Positions 1-6,132 are shown, counted from the first letter of the stretch. The stretch: DNA of 11,410 nt from Candidatus Undinarchaeales archaeon SRR5007147.bin71 (GCA_014189675.1 DVAE01000008.1:1-11410); one strand, 5' to 3'. Numbers and translations: made by a program. The notes: a model not told the origin generated them from the letters alone.

Positions 1-305
1 CACCTATAGATTACATTTCAAGGTTTTCATCTTCCCTGAAACTTTCCCCATCTGTTCAGGAAGAGGCAATTAAAATACTCAAACAGGCTCAGGAGCACGA
101 TCTTGTTTCTGGTCGCGGGCCAACAGGTGTTGCCGCAGCGGCCATATACGTCTCCTCAACTTTGTCAAATGAAAAGAGGACTCAGAGAGAGGTTGCAGAG
201 GTTGCAGGAGTTACTGAAGTTACAATAAGAAACCGCTATAAGGAGCTCATAGATGAGCTCGGAATCGCTGACAAAATGAGTGAAGCTTCAGCGAAAGAAG
301 AATAA
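1..305 (+). CDS. tfb: Transcription initiation factor B (TFB), C-terminal part
   Basis: This is the 3' end of a gene that begins left of the window. The frame starting at base 3 reads about 100 residues to TAA at 303-305. It matches the second cyclin-like repeat of archaeal TFB: the string [14 protein letters not shown], followed by [23 protein letters not shown], which is the family's helix-turn-helix that contacts the BRE element upstream of the TATA box. TFB bridges TBP and RNA polymerase at promoters. The tail is short and charged (SEASAKEE). Only 2 nt separate its stop from the convergent trm1 stop. The N-terminal zinc ribbon and first cyclin repeat lie outside the window. The family assignment is secure; which TFB paralogue this is cannot be told. 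Confidence 0.95.
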   Translation, partial: PIDYISRFSSSLKLSPSVQEEAIKILKQAQEHDLVSGRGPTGVAAAAIYVSSTLSNEKRTQREVAEVAGVTEVTIRNRYKELIDELGIADKMSEASAKEE

Positions 306-307
306 AC

Positions 308-1381
308 TCATTTACTAAATTTTTCTGACCTAATTGCCGTCGGGCTGAAATGTGTTCTCGTTGCCTTTATTCCCTTCTCATTTAATTTTTCTATAGCCTC
401 AGCAATTCTTGGAACATTTCCTTTGTAGCGTTTATGGAGGTCGTAATAAAATGCAGACCCTCTAACTTCTTCTTTCATTAATTCTAAAGTTTTTATCAGT
501 CTTTTCTGTGTTCCAAAGTCCTGTGTTTCCAAGATTTTCAAGCCACTCCGTATAAATTTCTCATCAAAGATTGAGCCACTCCATATTGGTCCAAATTCTG
601 ATAGTTTTTTCTTACACTTGCATTTTTTCTTGAAACCATGTTCACCACAGTCAAAACAGTGGTAAGCCGGTTCTATATTCTCCAGGGATTTGTTTGCACA
701 TTCTGCGCCTTCCGTCACTCTTAGTGTTATTCTGAGGTAGTGGTCAGCATTTAGAACCGAGAGAACTTGTATTCCCTTTTCAAATCTTGCGGCAGCTCTG
801 GCAGAAGCAGCTATAACAAGTCTGGCTCCAGTCTCATGACAGTATTCTGTTCTAAGAGAAGTTCCTCCATAATTTCTCTTTGCCACTTTTGGATAGATTC
901 CGCAGAGTGCTGTCATATCAGTCGCCGTTATTCCAACAATTCCTTTGTTTCTAATGCTCCTGAACGCAGGTTCAAAGAAGGGTGCAGGACTTCCAAATGG
1001 GTCGAGATCAATAAAATCAAATTTTCTTTCATTCATAAGGGCTGCAGCGTCTCTATTAAGAATTTCGGCAACTACTTTGTTTCTTTTCACATTCTTCTTT
1101 ATCATACTTATTGCTCCTTGGCTTAGGTCATTTATTGTAACTTCAAGACCCTCAATTTCTTTGCAGAATCGTATTCCCCTTATTCCTGAGGCTCCGAATG
1201 CGTCAAGTGCTTTCCATCCCTTTCTGCGTACAGCGGCAAGCGTCGCCACAGTAAAGTCCCTATTAAATTCCATTCGTGGGTTGTAAAAGCCTACAGTCTT
1301 TTCAGGCTTATGCTCTCCACCCTGTACTAGGATTTTTACTCTTCCTTCTGATATTTCCGTGCTACTCTCTCCCATAAACAT
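308..1381 (-). CDS. trm1: tRNA (guanine(26)-N2)-dimethyltransferase Trm1
   Basis: This 357-residue SAM-dependent enzyme methylates G26 of tRNAs to m2,2G. Visible hallmarks are the N-terminal FYNPRMEFNRD (about residues 32-42), the SAM-binding loop LDAFGASGIRG (59-69), the acidic ND at 84-85, and the catalytic motif DLDPFGSPAPF beginning at 125. A Trm1 zinc site follows, with Cys242, Cys245, Cys254 and Cys256 in a CxxC...CxC pattern. The length is normal for archaeal Trm1. The start is the ATG at 1379-1381, with a second in-frame ATG two codons later. A TATA-like TATTTATTA on the minus strand at 1401-1409 lies about 25 nt upstream, so the message is probably leaderless. The gene ends in TGA. 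Both tRNAs in this window have G at position 26 and are plausible substrates. The gene diverges from the ORF at 1438. Confidence 0.95.
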   Translation of the reverse strand: MFMGESSTEISEGRVKILVQGGEHKPEKTVGFYNPRMEFNRDFTVATLAAVRRKGWKALDAFGASGIRGIRFCKEIEGLEVTINDLSQGAISMIKKNVKRNKVVAEILNRDAAALMNERKFDFIDLDPFGSPAPFFEPAFRSIRNKGIVGITATDMTALCGIYPKVAKRNYGGTSLRTEYCHETGARLVIAASARAAARFEKGIQVLSVLNADHYLRITLRVTEGAECANKSLENIEPAYHCFDCGEHGFKKKCKCKKKLSEFGPIWSGSIFDEKFIRSGLKILETQDFGTQKRLIKTLELMKEEVRGSAFYYDLHKRYKGNVPRIAEAIEKLNEKGIKATRTHFSPTAIRSEKFSK

Positions 1382-1409
1382 TATATATCTAACAAGTTAG
1401 TAATAAATA
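1381..1409. promoter_or_regulatory. Overlapping divergent TATA boxes with an imperfect palindrome between them
   Basis: Only 56 bp lie between the divergent starts of trm1 and the ORF at 1438. A plus-strand TATA (TTATATAT, 1381-1388) overlaps the trm1 start codon and would start transcription near 1412. A minus-strand TATA (TATTTATTA, 1401-1409) sits about 25 nt before the trm1 ATG. Between them lies CTAACaaGTTAG (1389-1400), a 5-bp inverted repeat that could be an operator. The promoters are inferred from spacing and consensus only. Confidence 0.5.
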
Positions 1410-1423
1410 CAATGAATTCCTTT

Positions 1424-1429
1424 GGTGAT
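1424..1429 (+). promoter_or_regulatory. Shine-Dalgarno site for the ORF at 1438
   Basis: GGTGAT lies 8 nt before the ATG at 1438 and matches the core complementary to the archaeal 16S rRNA 3' end. It supports that start and a leadered message, unlike most first genes in this window. Confidence 0.65.
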
Positions 1430-1437
1430 GCCCGTTT

Positions 1438-3039
1438 ATGGATGTAAACACACTTCTTGACTTTTCAGACGAACTTCTTAGTATGTATGGATACGTTACT
1501 CGCAGAAATGTCGGTGTCCGGGGGGGAAAAATTTTAACGGCCGAGCTTGCAAAGGAAACTGGGAAGGAGGGAGAAATAGTTCCTTCAAAGGAAGAAGCAG
1601 GAGTTCTCTATAAGGTAGATATACTTGCAGAAAAAAAGGACATTGAGAGACCCTTCGGTCGAGTGGTTGTTCGATATACGCGTGGAAACGATCCCGCTGA
1701 TGCAGGAGATGTAAACCACATAAATGCTGTGATGAAGGCAGCGCAGGGATATTCTGCAATACTTCTTTCAACAACAGGCTTCACAGAGTCTGCAAAAAAG
1801 GCTGCTGATTCTCTTGGAACAGTTACTCTCATGGGTCCAAAGAAGCTACAACAACTTCTTGGAAAAGCTATAGTGAAGGAACAGTGGTGGCAAAATGCCC
1901 CTGCTTTCCCTGTACTCTGGGATTATGAGAAAGTAAGGTGGAAGCTCAAATGGTTCTTCGAGAAGATGCTGTTCATAAATTTCAATACTATCTGGTTCAT
2001 GACTAAGATGCTAGTTTATGAGCCATACTGGAAGTTCTCTTATTCTGTGTCATATCACGGCCAGATAAAAGAAGGAACCTTTGCTATAAATGCCGTTACT
2101 GGGGAGCTAGATCTTTGGAGAGATATTGATCCAGAACTCTGGGCAGAGATTAAGGGCAGCAAGAAAGAGGCTATTTTCGACCAGGAAATAATTTACCAGA
2201 TTGAGAGTCTGCACATGGCTCCAAGAACTAAAATAAAGAAACCAAAACTCCCTGCTGGTGTCCATTTTGATGTTCTGCGCCCTGTTATGGAAAAACACGA
2301 GGCCAAACTCGCAGCGATGCAGTGGGTTTCCTATGTTGAGGACGTCAAAGCGGAAGATGTAGTTATAACAAGCCGTGAGCTTATTTATGCTCCTTGGTGG
2401 AAGTTCTTCTACTTCTACAGACCTATAGTCAAAAACGCCTGGGAAGATACAGAGTTTTACGGAATTAAGATGACTGCTGTCTTCGGAGATATATTCAACC
2501 AGTGGAAGAATTATAGTTTCAAGCGCGACATAATTTACTATTATATGGAGAAGTCTCTTCTGCGTCTTCTTGGCCGTGATAGGTATGTAAGTTTCATGAG
2601 GAAAGTTACTTACGGTATTGCTTCGATGTGGTGGAACTATGAACTTGTCATAAAACCAAGTTATATATGGGGAATGCTTATGCTGGTGACAGCAGGAACA
2701 ATGTACGCATTCATCACAGCAAGCTGGGGGATGGGGCTTGTTCTCGGTCTTCTAATGATTGTGATTTTCCTCGGTCCTGGTTATGCATTCCTCTATCTTC
2801 TTCAGGATTATCTCAAGAAATATCCTGATCCTGCCTATCCTCACCCAGGTATGACAAAGAAGAGATATGATAGAGTTCTCAAACCTATACATGATGCAAA
2901 GGATGCAATGAGGTCTCTAGAAATACTTGACGAAGAGGGCAAGCTCACAAAAAGGGAGAAGAAACTCCTTCACAAAGTTAGGGGTAAAAAGGTCAGAGTG
3001 CTCTATAAAAAAGCTAAGAGGCACAGGAAGAAACTGTAA
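1438..3039 (+). CDS. Membrane protein with a degenerate Mrr-like nuclease-fold N-terminus
   Basis: This is a 533-residue protein of unknown function. Residues about 1-140 resemble the Mrr/restriction-endonuclease-like fold: a helical start, VDILAEKK (60-67), the strand VVVRYTRG (76-83), then a helix and a strand/loop ILLSTTGF (108-115) followed by AKKAAD. The position where active members have E/Q-x-K reads V-R-Y-T, so catalysis is probably lost. Two related aromatic modules follow, LVYEPYWKFSY (192-202) and LIYAPWWKFFY (315-325), each leading into a strand-rich stretch; the first contains NAVTGELDLW. Two hydrophobic helices (about 409-427 and 430-452) precede a strongly basic C-terminal tail ending KKAKRHRKKL. 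The protein is unusually rich in Trp and Tyr. It has an SD at 1424-1429 and overlaps the next gene by one base, so the two are probably translationally coupled. The fold is inferred from motif spacing; the function is unknown. Confidence 0.8.
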   Translation: MDVNTLLDFSDELLSMYGYVTRRNVGVRGGKILTAELAKETGKEGEIVPSKEEAGVLYKVDILAEKKDIERPFGRVVVRYTRGNDPADAGDVNHINAVMKAAQGYSAILLSTTGFTESAKKAADSLGTVTLMGPKKLQQLLGKAIVKEQWWQNAPAFPVLWDYEKVRWKLKWFFEKMLFINFNTIWFMTKMLVYEPYWKFSYSVSYHGQIKEGTFAINAVTGELDLWRDIDPELWAEIKGSKKEAIFDQEIIYQIESLHMAPRTKIKKPKLPAGVHFDVLRPVMEKHEAKLAAMQWVSYVEDVKAEDVVITSRELIYAPWWKFFYFYRPIVKNAWEDTEFYGIKMTAVFGDIFNQWKNYSFKRDIIYYYMEKSLLRLLGRDRYVSFMRKVTYGIASMWWNYELVIKPSYIWGMLMLVTAGTMYAFITASWGMGLVLGLLMIVIFLGPGYAFLYLLQDYLKKYPDPAYPHPGMTKKRYDRVLKPIHDAKDAMRSLEILDEEGKLTKREKKLLHKVRGKKVRVLYKKAKRHRKKL

Positions 3040-3629
3040 TGTCAAAGAATACCTTATCTAAAAAAGCGGACATGCACTTTAAAGAAGTGCTAGCTGCGAT
3101 AAAGAAAAAGAAGGATTGGCTCTCTGGGGATTTTAAAGGACTTACTCAGCCGGCAAATAATCCAAAAAAAGAACTAAATATTCTTCTAGATTTAATTGGA
3201 GAGCTTGGAGATGATGAAGAAGACCTAAAGGCAGCTCTCCTTGCCGTAGGAGTTGAGACACGCCGTCTTTTAGATTCCATTGAGTCTGAGGAAGAGCTTG
3301 CACATTTCGGGAAGAAAGGAGAGTTTTTACTTGGGAAGGAGAAAGAGCTTTCCAGGGAAATTGACCATCAAGTAAATCTCCTATATAATCTTCATAATCT
3401 GATAAGGGATGTGATTTCAGATATTCTTAAGAAATCTGATCTTCACATAAAGTCAGGAGCGGTTCTTTCTAATATTGATAATCAACTTTCCTACCTTGAA
3501 ACTATAATATTTGAAGAAGAGCTTCCAAATCTAAGCATTTCATTCAATGAGTTGGAATTTAAACACTGGCCGGAGATGCACAAGCGCTTGCATGAGCTAA
3601 AGCTTAAGGTAAAGCCCATGCCTTCCTAG
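3039..3629 (+). CDS. Hypothetical helical protein coupled to the upstream membrane protein
   Basis: I do not recognise this 196-residue protein. Its ATG shares a base with the upstream TAA (TAATG junction at 3037-3041), so it is probably translated by coupling with the 533-residue membrane protein and may work with it. It has no membrane segment, no signal peptide and no cysteine. The composition is mostly charged residues plus Leu and Ile, predicting helices throughout. The middle (about 88-135, containing KEKELSREIDHQVNLLYNLHNL) has amphipathic heptad-like spacing that could form a coiled coil. A Trp-rich patch near the C-terminus (FKHWPEMHKRLHELKLK) ends it. The stop is TAG. It looks like a soluble partner or adaptor, but that is inference from context. 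Confidence 0.7.
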   Translation: MSKNTLSKKADMHFKEVLAAIKKKKDWLSGDFKGLTQPANNPKKELNILLDLIGELGDDEEDLKAALLAVGVETRRLLDSIESEEELAHFGKKGEFLLGKEKELSREIDHQVNLLYNLHNLIRDVISDILKKSDLHIKSGAVLSNIDNQLSYLETIIFEEELPNLSISFNELEFKHWPEMHKRLHELKLKVKPMPS

Positions 3630-3644
3630 CTGTCCCGCACAACC

Positions 3645-3653
3645 TTTAAATAA
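3645..3653 (+). promoter_or_regulatory. TATA box of the rps13 operon
   Basis: TTTAAATAA lies just after the TAG of the preceding gene. Archaeal start sites fall about 25-27 nt downstream of the box, which places transcription start near 3673-3677, at the left arm of a hairpin. It is the only good TATA-like sequence in the 82-bp gap before rps13. Confidence 0.6.
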
Positions 3654-3674
3654 GAGATTAACTGTCTAAATAGA

Positions 3675-3699
3675 GTGCGTTCTTTCTATAACAACGCAC
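3675..3699 (+). promoter_or_regulatory. 5' leader hairpin of the ribosomal protein operon
   Basis: GTGCGTT (3675-3681) pairs perfectly with AACGCAC (3693-3699) across an 11-nt loop. This gives a 7-bp stem starting almost exactly where transcription is predicted to begin. It lies 12 nt before the rps13 ATG, and the intervening stretch (GGTTTTAATATC) has no Shine-Dalgarno motif. It could be an autoregulatory site bound by a product of the operon (S4 or S13), or a 5'-end stabiliser. The role is inference. Confidence 0.5.
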
Positions 3700-3711
3700 G
3701 GTTTTAATATC

Positions 3712-4158
3712 ATGGCAGAGAAAATAAAGACTATAATCAGACTCCTAAGAAAGGATGTTCCTGGAGATCTTACTATAGAGAATGCCCTCACACGTGTGAA
3801 TGGTATAGGCTTTTCTGTTGCTAGTGCAGTTCGTCTTAAACTTGGCATTCCACGAAGCACAAGACTATCTGAGCTCAGTGATGAACAGCTAAAGGAACTT
3901 AATCGCCTTCTGGAATCGACTGAGGAGTTAAATCTTCCTGAATGGATGAGGAACAGAAGGAAGGACAATGAAAGCGGCACAGATGTTCATCTTCTTGATA
4001 CAAATCTAATGTTTGCAAACAGAGATGATCTTATCAAGTACAAGAAGCTAAAGAATTATCGTGGTCTCAGGCACATGTTCGGTCTTAAAGTCCGTGGTCA
4101 GAGAACGCGTTCAACCGGGAGGAAAGGAAGCTCCATGGGAGTTTCAAGGACTAGCTAA
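3712..4158 (+). CDS. rps13: 30S ribosomal protein S13 (uS13)
   Basis: This 148-residue protein sits in the head of the small subunit and contacts the P-site tRNA and the inter-subunit bridge. The N-terminal half has the S13 helix-two-turn-helix region (TRVNGIGFSVASAVRLKLG, about 23-41). The C-terminal half has the diagnostic NYRGLRHMFGLKVRGQRTRSTGRKG, rich in Arg and Lys for rRNA contact. Length and order are those of archaeal S13. It is the first gene of the operon and is preceded by a TATA box and a leader hairpin but no clear Shine-Dalgarno site. Its TAA overlaps the rps4 ATG (TAATG), which indicates coupled translation. Confidence 0.97.
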   Translation: MAEKIKTIIRLLRKDVPGDLTIENALTRVNGIGFSVASAVRLKLGIPRSTRLSELSDEQLKELNRLLESTEELNLPEWMRNRRKDNESGTDVHLLDTNLMFANRDDLIKYKKLKNYRGLRHMFGLKVRGQRTRSTGRKGSSMGVSRTS

Positions 4159-4856
4159 TGGGTGATCCAGTTAAAACAAGAAAAAAATATTCCACACCTT
4201 CTCATATGTGGATTCAGGAGAGAATAACTCGGGATACTAAACTTTCTGGGCAGTACGGTCTAAAAAAGAGGCAGGAAATTTGGAGGGCTGAATCACTCGT
4301 TAAAAAATTCAGGTCTCTGGCAAGGCAGATAGCCGGAATCAAGGGTGATTCCTCTGCCGAGCAGGAGAGGCTTCTTGGAAAGCTACTCAGAATGGGTGTA
4401 ATTGGCAGCGATTCAAAACTCAATGATATACTAACACTGGACGCTACAGATTTCCTCGAGAGGCGTCTTCAGACTATAGTTCACAAAAAGGGACTTGCAA
4501 GCACAGCTAAAGAGGCAAGGCAGATTGTTCTTCACGGATTTGTTACCGTAGATGGAGAAAGGAGAAGGGTTCCTGGATCTCTTTTGTCTGTTAATGAAGA
4601 GGATTCAATTGCCTATGTTGGTCCATCACGGGAGCAGAAAGTTCAGAAGCCTAGGAAGGCACTTGAAGAAGCTGCAGATGAAAAGTCAGAGAAATCAAGC
4701 GACGAGAAAGCACTTGAAGAAGCTCCTAAGAAATTATCTGCAGAAGAAAAGATTGGAGAAGTTGTAGAAGAAAAAACTGAGGTCTCCCCAGCTGAAGAAA
4801 AGAAGGAAGAATCTAAAGAAGAAGCGAAAGAAGGACTGAAAGGAGGCTCTTCATAA
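4158..4856 (+). CDS. rps4: 30S ribosomal protein S4 (uS4) with long acidic/lysine-rich tail
   Basis: S4 is a primary 16S rRNA-binding protein that starts assembly of the small-subunit body. Residues 1-165 follow archaeal S4: an N-terminal region containing KLSGQYGLKKRQEIWRAE (about 29-46), then the S4 RNA-binding domain from about 104 (LERRLQTIVHKKGLASTAKEARQIVLHG, continuing through VTVDGERRRVPGSLLSV). About 65 further residues form a low-complexity Glu/Lys/Ser/Ala tail ending LKGGSS. The tail contains two copies of KALEEA, encoded by an exact 15-bp direct repeat (4659-4673 and 4710-4724). At 232 residues it is longer than typical archaeal S4 proteins of about 180. The tail is predicted to be disordered. 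Both neighbours overlap by one base through TAATG junctions. In bacteria S4 represses its own operon, a possible parallel for the leader hairpin here. Confidence 0.96.
   Translation: MGDPVKTRKKYSTPSHMWIQERITRDTKLSGQYGLKKRQEIWRAESLVKKFRSLARQIAGIKGDSSAEQERLLGKLLRMGVIGSDSKLNDILTLDATDFLERRLQTIVHKKGLASTAKEARQIVLHGFVTVDGERRRVPGSLLSVNEEDSIAYVGPSREQKVQKPRKALEEAADEKSEKSSDEKALEEAPKKLSAEEKIGEVVEEKTEVSPAEEKKEESKEEAKEGLKGGSS
4659..4724 (+). repeat. 15-bp direct repeat within the rps4 tail
   Basis: GCACTTGAAGAAGCT occurs exactly at 4659-4673 and 4710-4724. The copies are 51 bp (17 codons) apart and in frame, each encoding ALEEA. The conserved codons suggest a recent in-frame duplication that lengthened the charged tail of S4. 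Confidence 0.8.
4841..4846 (+). promoter_or_regulatory. Shine-Dalgarno site for rps11
   Basis: AGGAGG lies 9 nt before the rps11 ATG, inside the last codons of rps4. It is one of the strongest ribosome-binding sites in the window and supports the overlapping start. Confidence 0.75.
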
Positions 4857-5248
4857 TGGCGAAAGAAGGACGGAAAGCAATAATCAGAATATATTCATCA
4901 TTTAATAACACACATCTAACTGCAACTGATGTTACCGGGGCAGAGACCATCTCATCAATGTCTGGTGGAATGGTGGTCAGGCTTGGCAAAGACAAGTCAA
5001 AGCAGTATGCTGCCGTTCAAATGGCATCACAAGTTTCCGAAGAGCTTGTTGCAAAAGGTTTCACATCTGCGGATGTTCACGTCAGAGCTCCTGGTGGAAA
5101 CAAATCACGTTCACAGGGTCCTGGAGCAAAATCTGCTATAAGGACTCTTACGAGAAGCAGCCTTAAGATAAATAAAATTGAGGATTCAACACCAGTTCAG
5201 CATGGCCATCTCAGGAAGAAGGGCGGCAGGAGAGGGAGGAGAGTATAA
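4856..5248 (+). CDS. rps11: 30S ribosomal protein S11 (uS11)
   Basis: This 130-residue protein of the small-subunit platform lies near the mRNA exit and binds 16S rRNA. It shows the S11 signatures IYSSFNNTHLTATDVTGAE (about 12-30), a central GGMVV...KDKSKQYAA, VHVRAPGGNKSRSQGPGAKSAIRTL, and the C-terminal DSTPVQHGHLRKKGGRRGRRV. The length is standard for archaea. The ATG overlaps the rps4 stop (TAATG) and has a strong Shine-Dalgarno site at 4841-4846. The Gly/Arg codons at its own 3' end also supply the ribosome-binding site of rpo3, whose start is 1 nt after its TAA. Confidence 0.98.
   Translation: MAKEGRKAIIRIYSSFNNTHLTATDVTGAETISSMSGGMVVRLGKDKSKQYAAVQMASQVSEELVAKGFTSADVHVRAPGGNKSRSQGPGAKSAIRTLTRSSLKINKIEDSTPVQHGHLRKKGGRRGRRV
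5235..5239 (+). promoter_or_regulatory. Shine-Dalgarno site fixing the rpo3 start
   Basis: GGAGG lies 10 nt before the ATG at 5250. The same frame is open to an upstream ATG at 5178 inside rps11, but that start would add 24 residues unlike any Rpo3. The site therefore favours 5250. Confidence 0.7.
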
Positions 5249-5249
5249 G

Positions 5250-5813
5250 ATGAAAATTAGCAATGTAAAAAAAGAAGATGATGTTCTTGAGTTTACTCTT
5301 GAGGAAAGTACAAGCGCCTTTGCCAACGCTATCAGAAGAATTATTATGTCAGAAATTCCTGTTCTTGCTATAAGGGATGTAACTTTCATAGATAATGGTT
5401 CAGCTCTTTATGATGAGGTTCTTTCCCACAGGCTTGGTCTCATTCCCCTTAAAACTCCGGCAAGAATGAGGGCCGACACTGAAGTCAAATACACTCTAGT
5501 TAAAAAAGGTCCATGTACTGTATATTCTGGGGATATGAAATCTTCTGATTCTAAACTTGCACCTTCAGATGAAAAGATTCCTATTGTAAAGTTACTTGAA
5601 GGTCAAAATATTAAACTTGAAGCCACAGCAAGTCTTGGAACTGGAAAGGACCACGCCAAGTGGCAGGCTGCAATAGCTTCATACAGTATTGACAAAGACA
5701 AGTTCAATTTCAGAGTTGAGAAAACTGGCGCGATGGATCCTGAGAGAGCTGTCGTAAGTGCCGCAAAAGTTCTCGGTGGAAAGGCAAAAGAGCTCGAGAA
5801 GCTTGCAAAGTAA
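5250..5813 (+). CDS. rpo3: DNA-directed RNA polymerase subunit Rpo3 (RpoD), short form
   Basis: Rpo3 pairs with Rpo11 to form the platform on which archaeal RNA polymerase assembles, equivalent to the bacterial alpha dimer. From the ATG at 5250 it is 187 residues. The start MKISNVKKEDDVLEFTLEES is followed by the alpha-motif region FANAIRRIIMSEIPVLAI (about 24-41), then SHRLGLIPLKTP (about 61-72), an insert domain, and a C-terminal dimerisation part with FNFRVEKTGAMDPE. Many archaeal Rpo3 proteins are about 240-265 residues and carry an extra ferredoxin-like domain with cysteines. Here that domain is absent and only one Cys remains (in KKGPCTVYSG). It is the last gene of the operon. The usual downstream rpl18e, rpl13 and rps9 are missing, and a tRNA gene follows 47 bp later. 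Confidence 0.95.
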   Translation: MKISNVKKEDDVLEFTLEESTSAFANAIRRIIMSEIPVLAIRDVTFIDNGSALYDEVLSHRLGLIPLKTPARMRADTEVKYTLVKKGPCTVYSGDMKSSDSKLAPSDEKIPIVKLLEGQNIKLEATASLGTGKDHAKWQAAIASYSIDKDKFNFRVEKTGAMDPERAVVSAAKVLGGKAKELEKLAK

Positions 5814-5817
5814 AACT

Positions 5818-5826
5818 TTTTAATAA
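5818..5826 (+). promoter_or_regulatory. TATA-like box for tRNA-Leu
   Basis: TTTTAATAA starts 4 nt after the rpo3 stop and lies about 39 nt before the mature tRNA-Leu 5' end. That spacing predicts a short leader of about 12 nt. The T-run could also help end transcription of the ribosomal operon. The assignment rests on spacing only. Confidence 0.45.
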
Positions 5827-5860
5827 GTTCGGATATTATCTTAAAGCCACTATAGATTAT

Positions 5861-5944
5861 GCGAAGGTGGCGGAGTGGTCAAACGTGCTAGGTTGAGGGC
5901 CTAGTCCCTTAGTGGGTACGCAGGTTCGAATCCTGTCCTTCGCA
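5861..5944 (+). tRNA. tRNA-Leu (anticodon GAG)
   Basis: This is an 84-nt class II tRNA. The acceptor stem GCGAAGG (5861-5867) pairs with CCTTCGC (5937-5943), and the discriminator is A5944. The anticodon stem CTAGG/CCTAG (5888-5892/5900-5904) frames loop TTGAGGG, with GAG at 5895-5897 reading CUC and CUU. A long variable arm with a CCC/GGG stem is typical of Leu. The T-arm is GCAGG-TTCGAAT-CCTGT. There is no intron and CCA is not encoded. Position 26 is G (5887), the target of Trm1. It lies just after rpo3, where the archaeal r-protein cluster normally continues; tRNA-Leu at this junction is also known in haloarchaea (recalled, not checked). Confidence 0.96.
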
Positions 5945-5987
5945 TATAGGTCTTTAGTTCATTGCCCAACCTATCCTTATATATGAC

Positions 5988-6112
5988 CTTTTTCCCTCGT
6001 CGCTCCGCTCCTCGGCAAAAACCTTGACGAAAAACAATGCTCATAAATGAGCAAGCTTGCCGACTTCGTCGTCAGACGTGACAAACACAAGATACCCTGC
6101 TTCGCAGATATG
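5988..6112 (+). repeat. Dispersed repeat copy A, downstream of tRNA-Leu
   Basis: This occupies most of the 220-bp gene-free gap after tRNA-Leu. Block 1 (5988-6036) matches the reverse complement of 10139-10184: 49 versus 46 nt, two substitutions and three single-base gaps, with the shared core CTTTTTCCCTCGTCGCT. Block 2 (6080-6112) matches the reverse complement of 10106-10137 at 24 of 33 aligned columns, and most differences are transitions. Between the blocks, copy A has 43 extra nt that are highly palindromic: TGCTCAT-AA-ATGAGCA (6038-6053), GCAAGCTTGC (6051-6060) and CGAC-TTC-GTCG (6061-6071). No ORF is credible. It could be a miniature mobile element, an intergenic repeat family or a structured RNA. 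Confidence 0.75.
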
Positions 6113-6132
6113 GATATACGTATTTCAATATC

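Noticed and set aside
767-1286. Plus-strand ORFs opposite trm1
   Set aside because: They are antisense shadows of a gene with clear family motifs and have no promoter or protein features of their own.
5178-5249. Upstream in-frame start for rpo3 inside rps11
   Set aside because: It would add 24 unrelated residues. The start at 5250 has a Shine-Dalgarno site and begins with the typical Rpo3 N-terminus.
5938-6106. CTTCGCA at the tRNA-Leu 3' end (5938-5944) recurring at 6100-6106, suggesting an att-like duplication around copy A
   Set aside because: Only 7 bp match exactly, and the second occurrence lies inside the block shared with copy B, which reads ATTAGCA there. It is better explained as part of the repeat than as a tRNA duplication.
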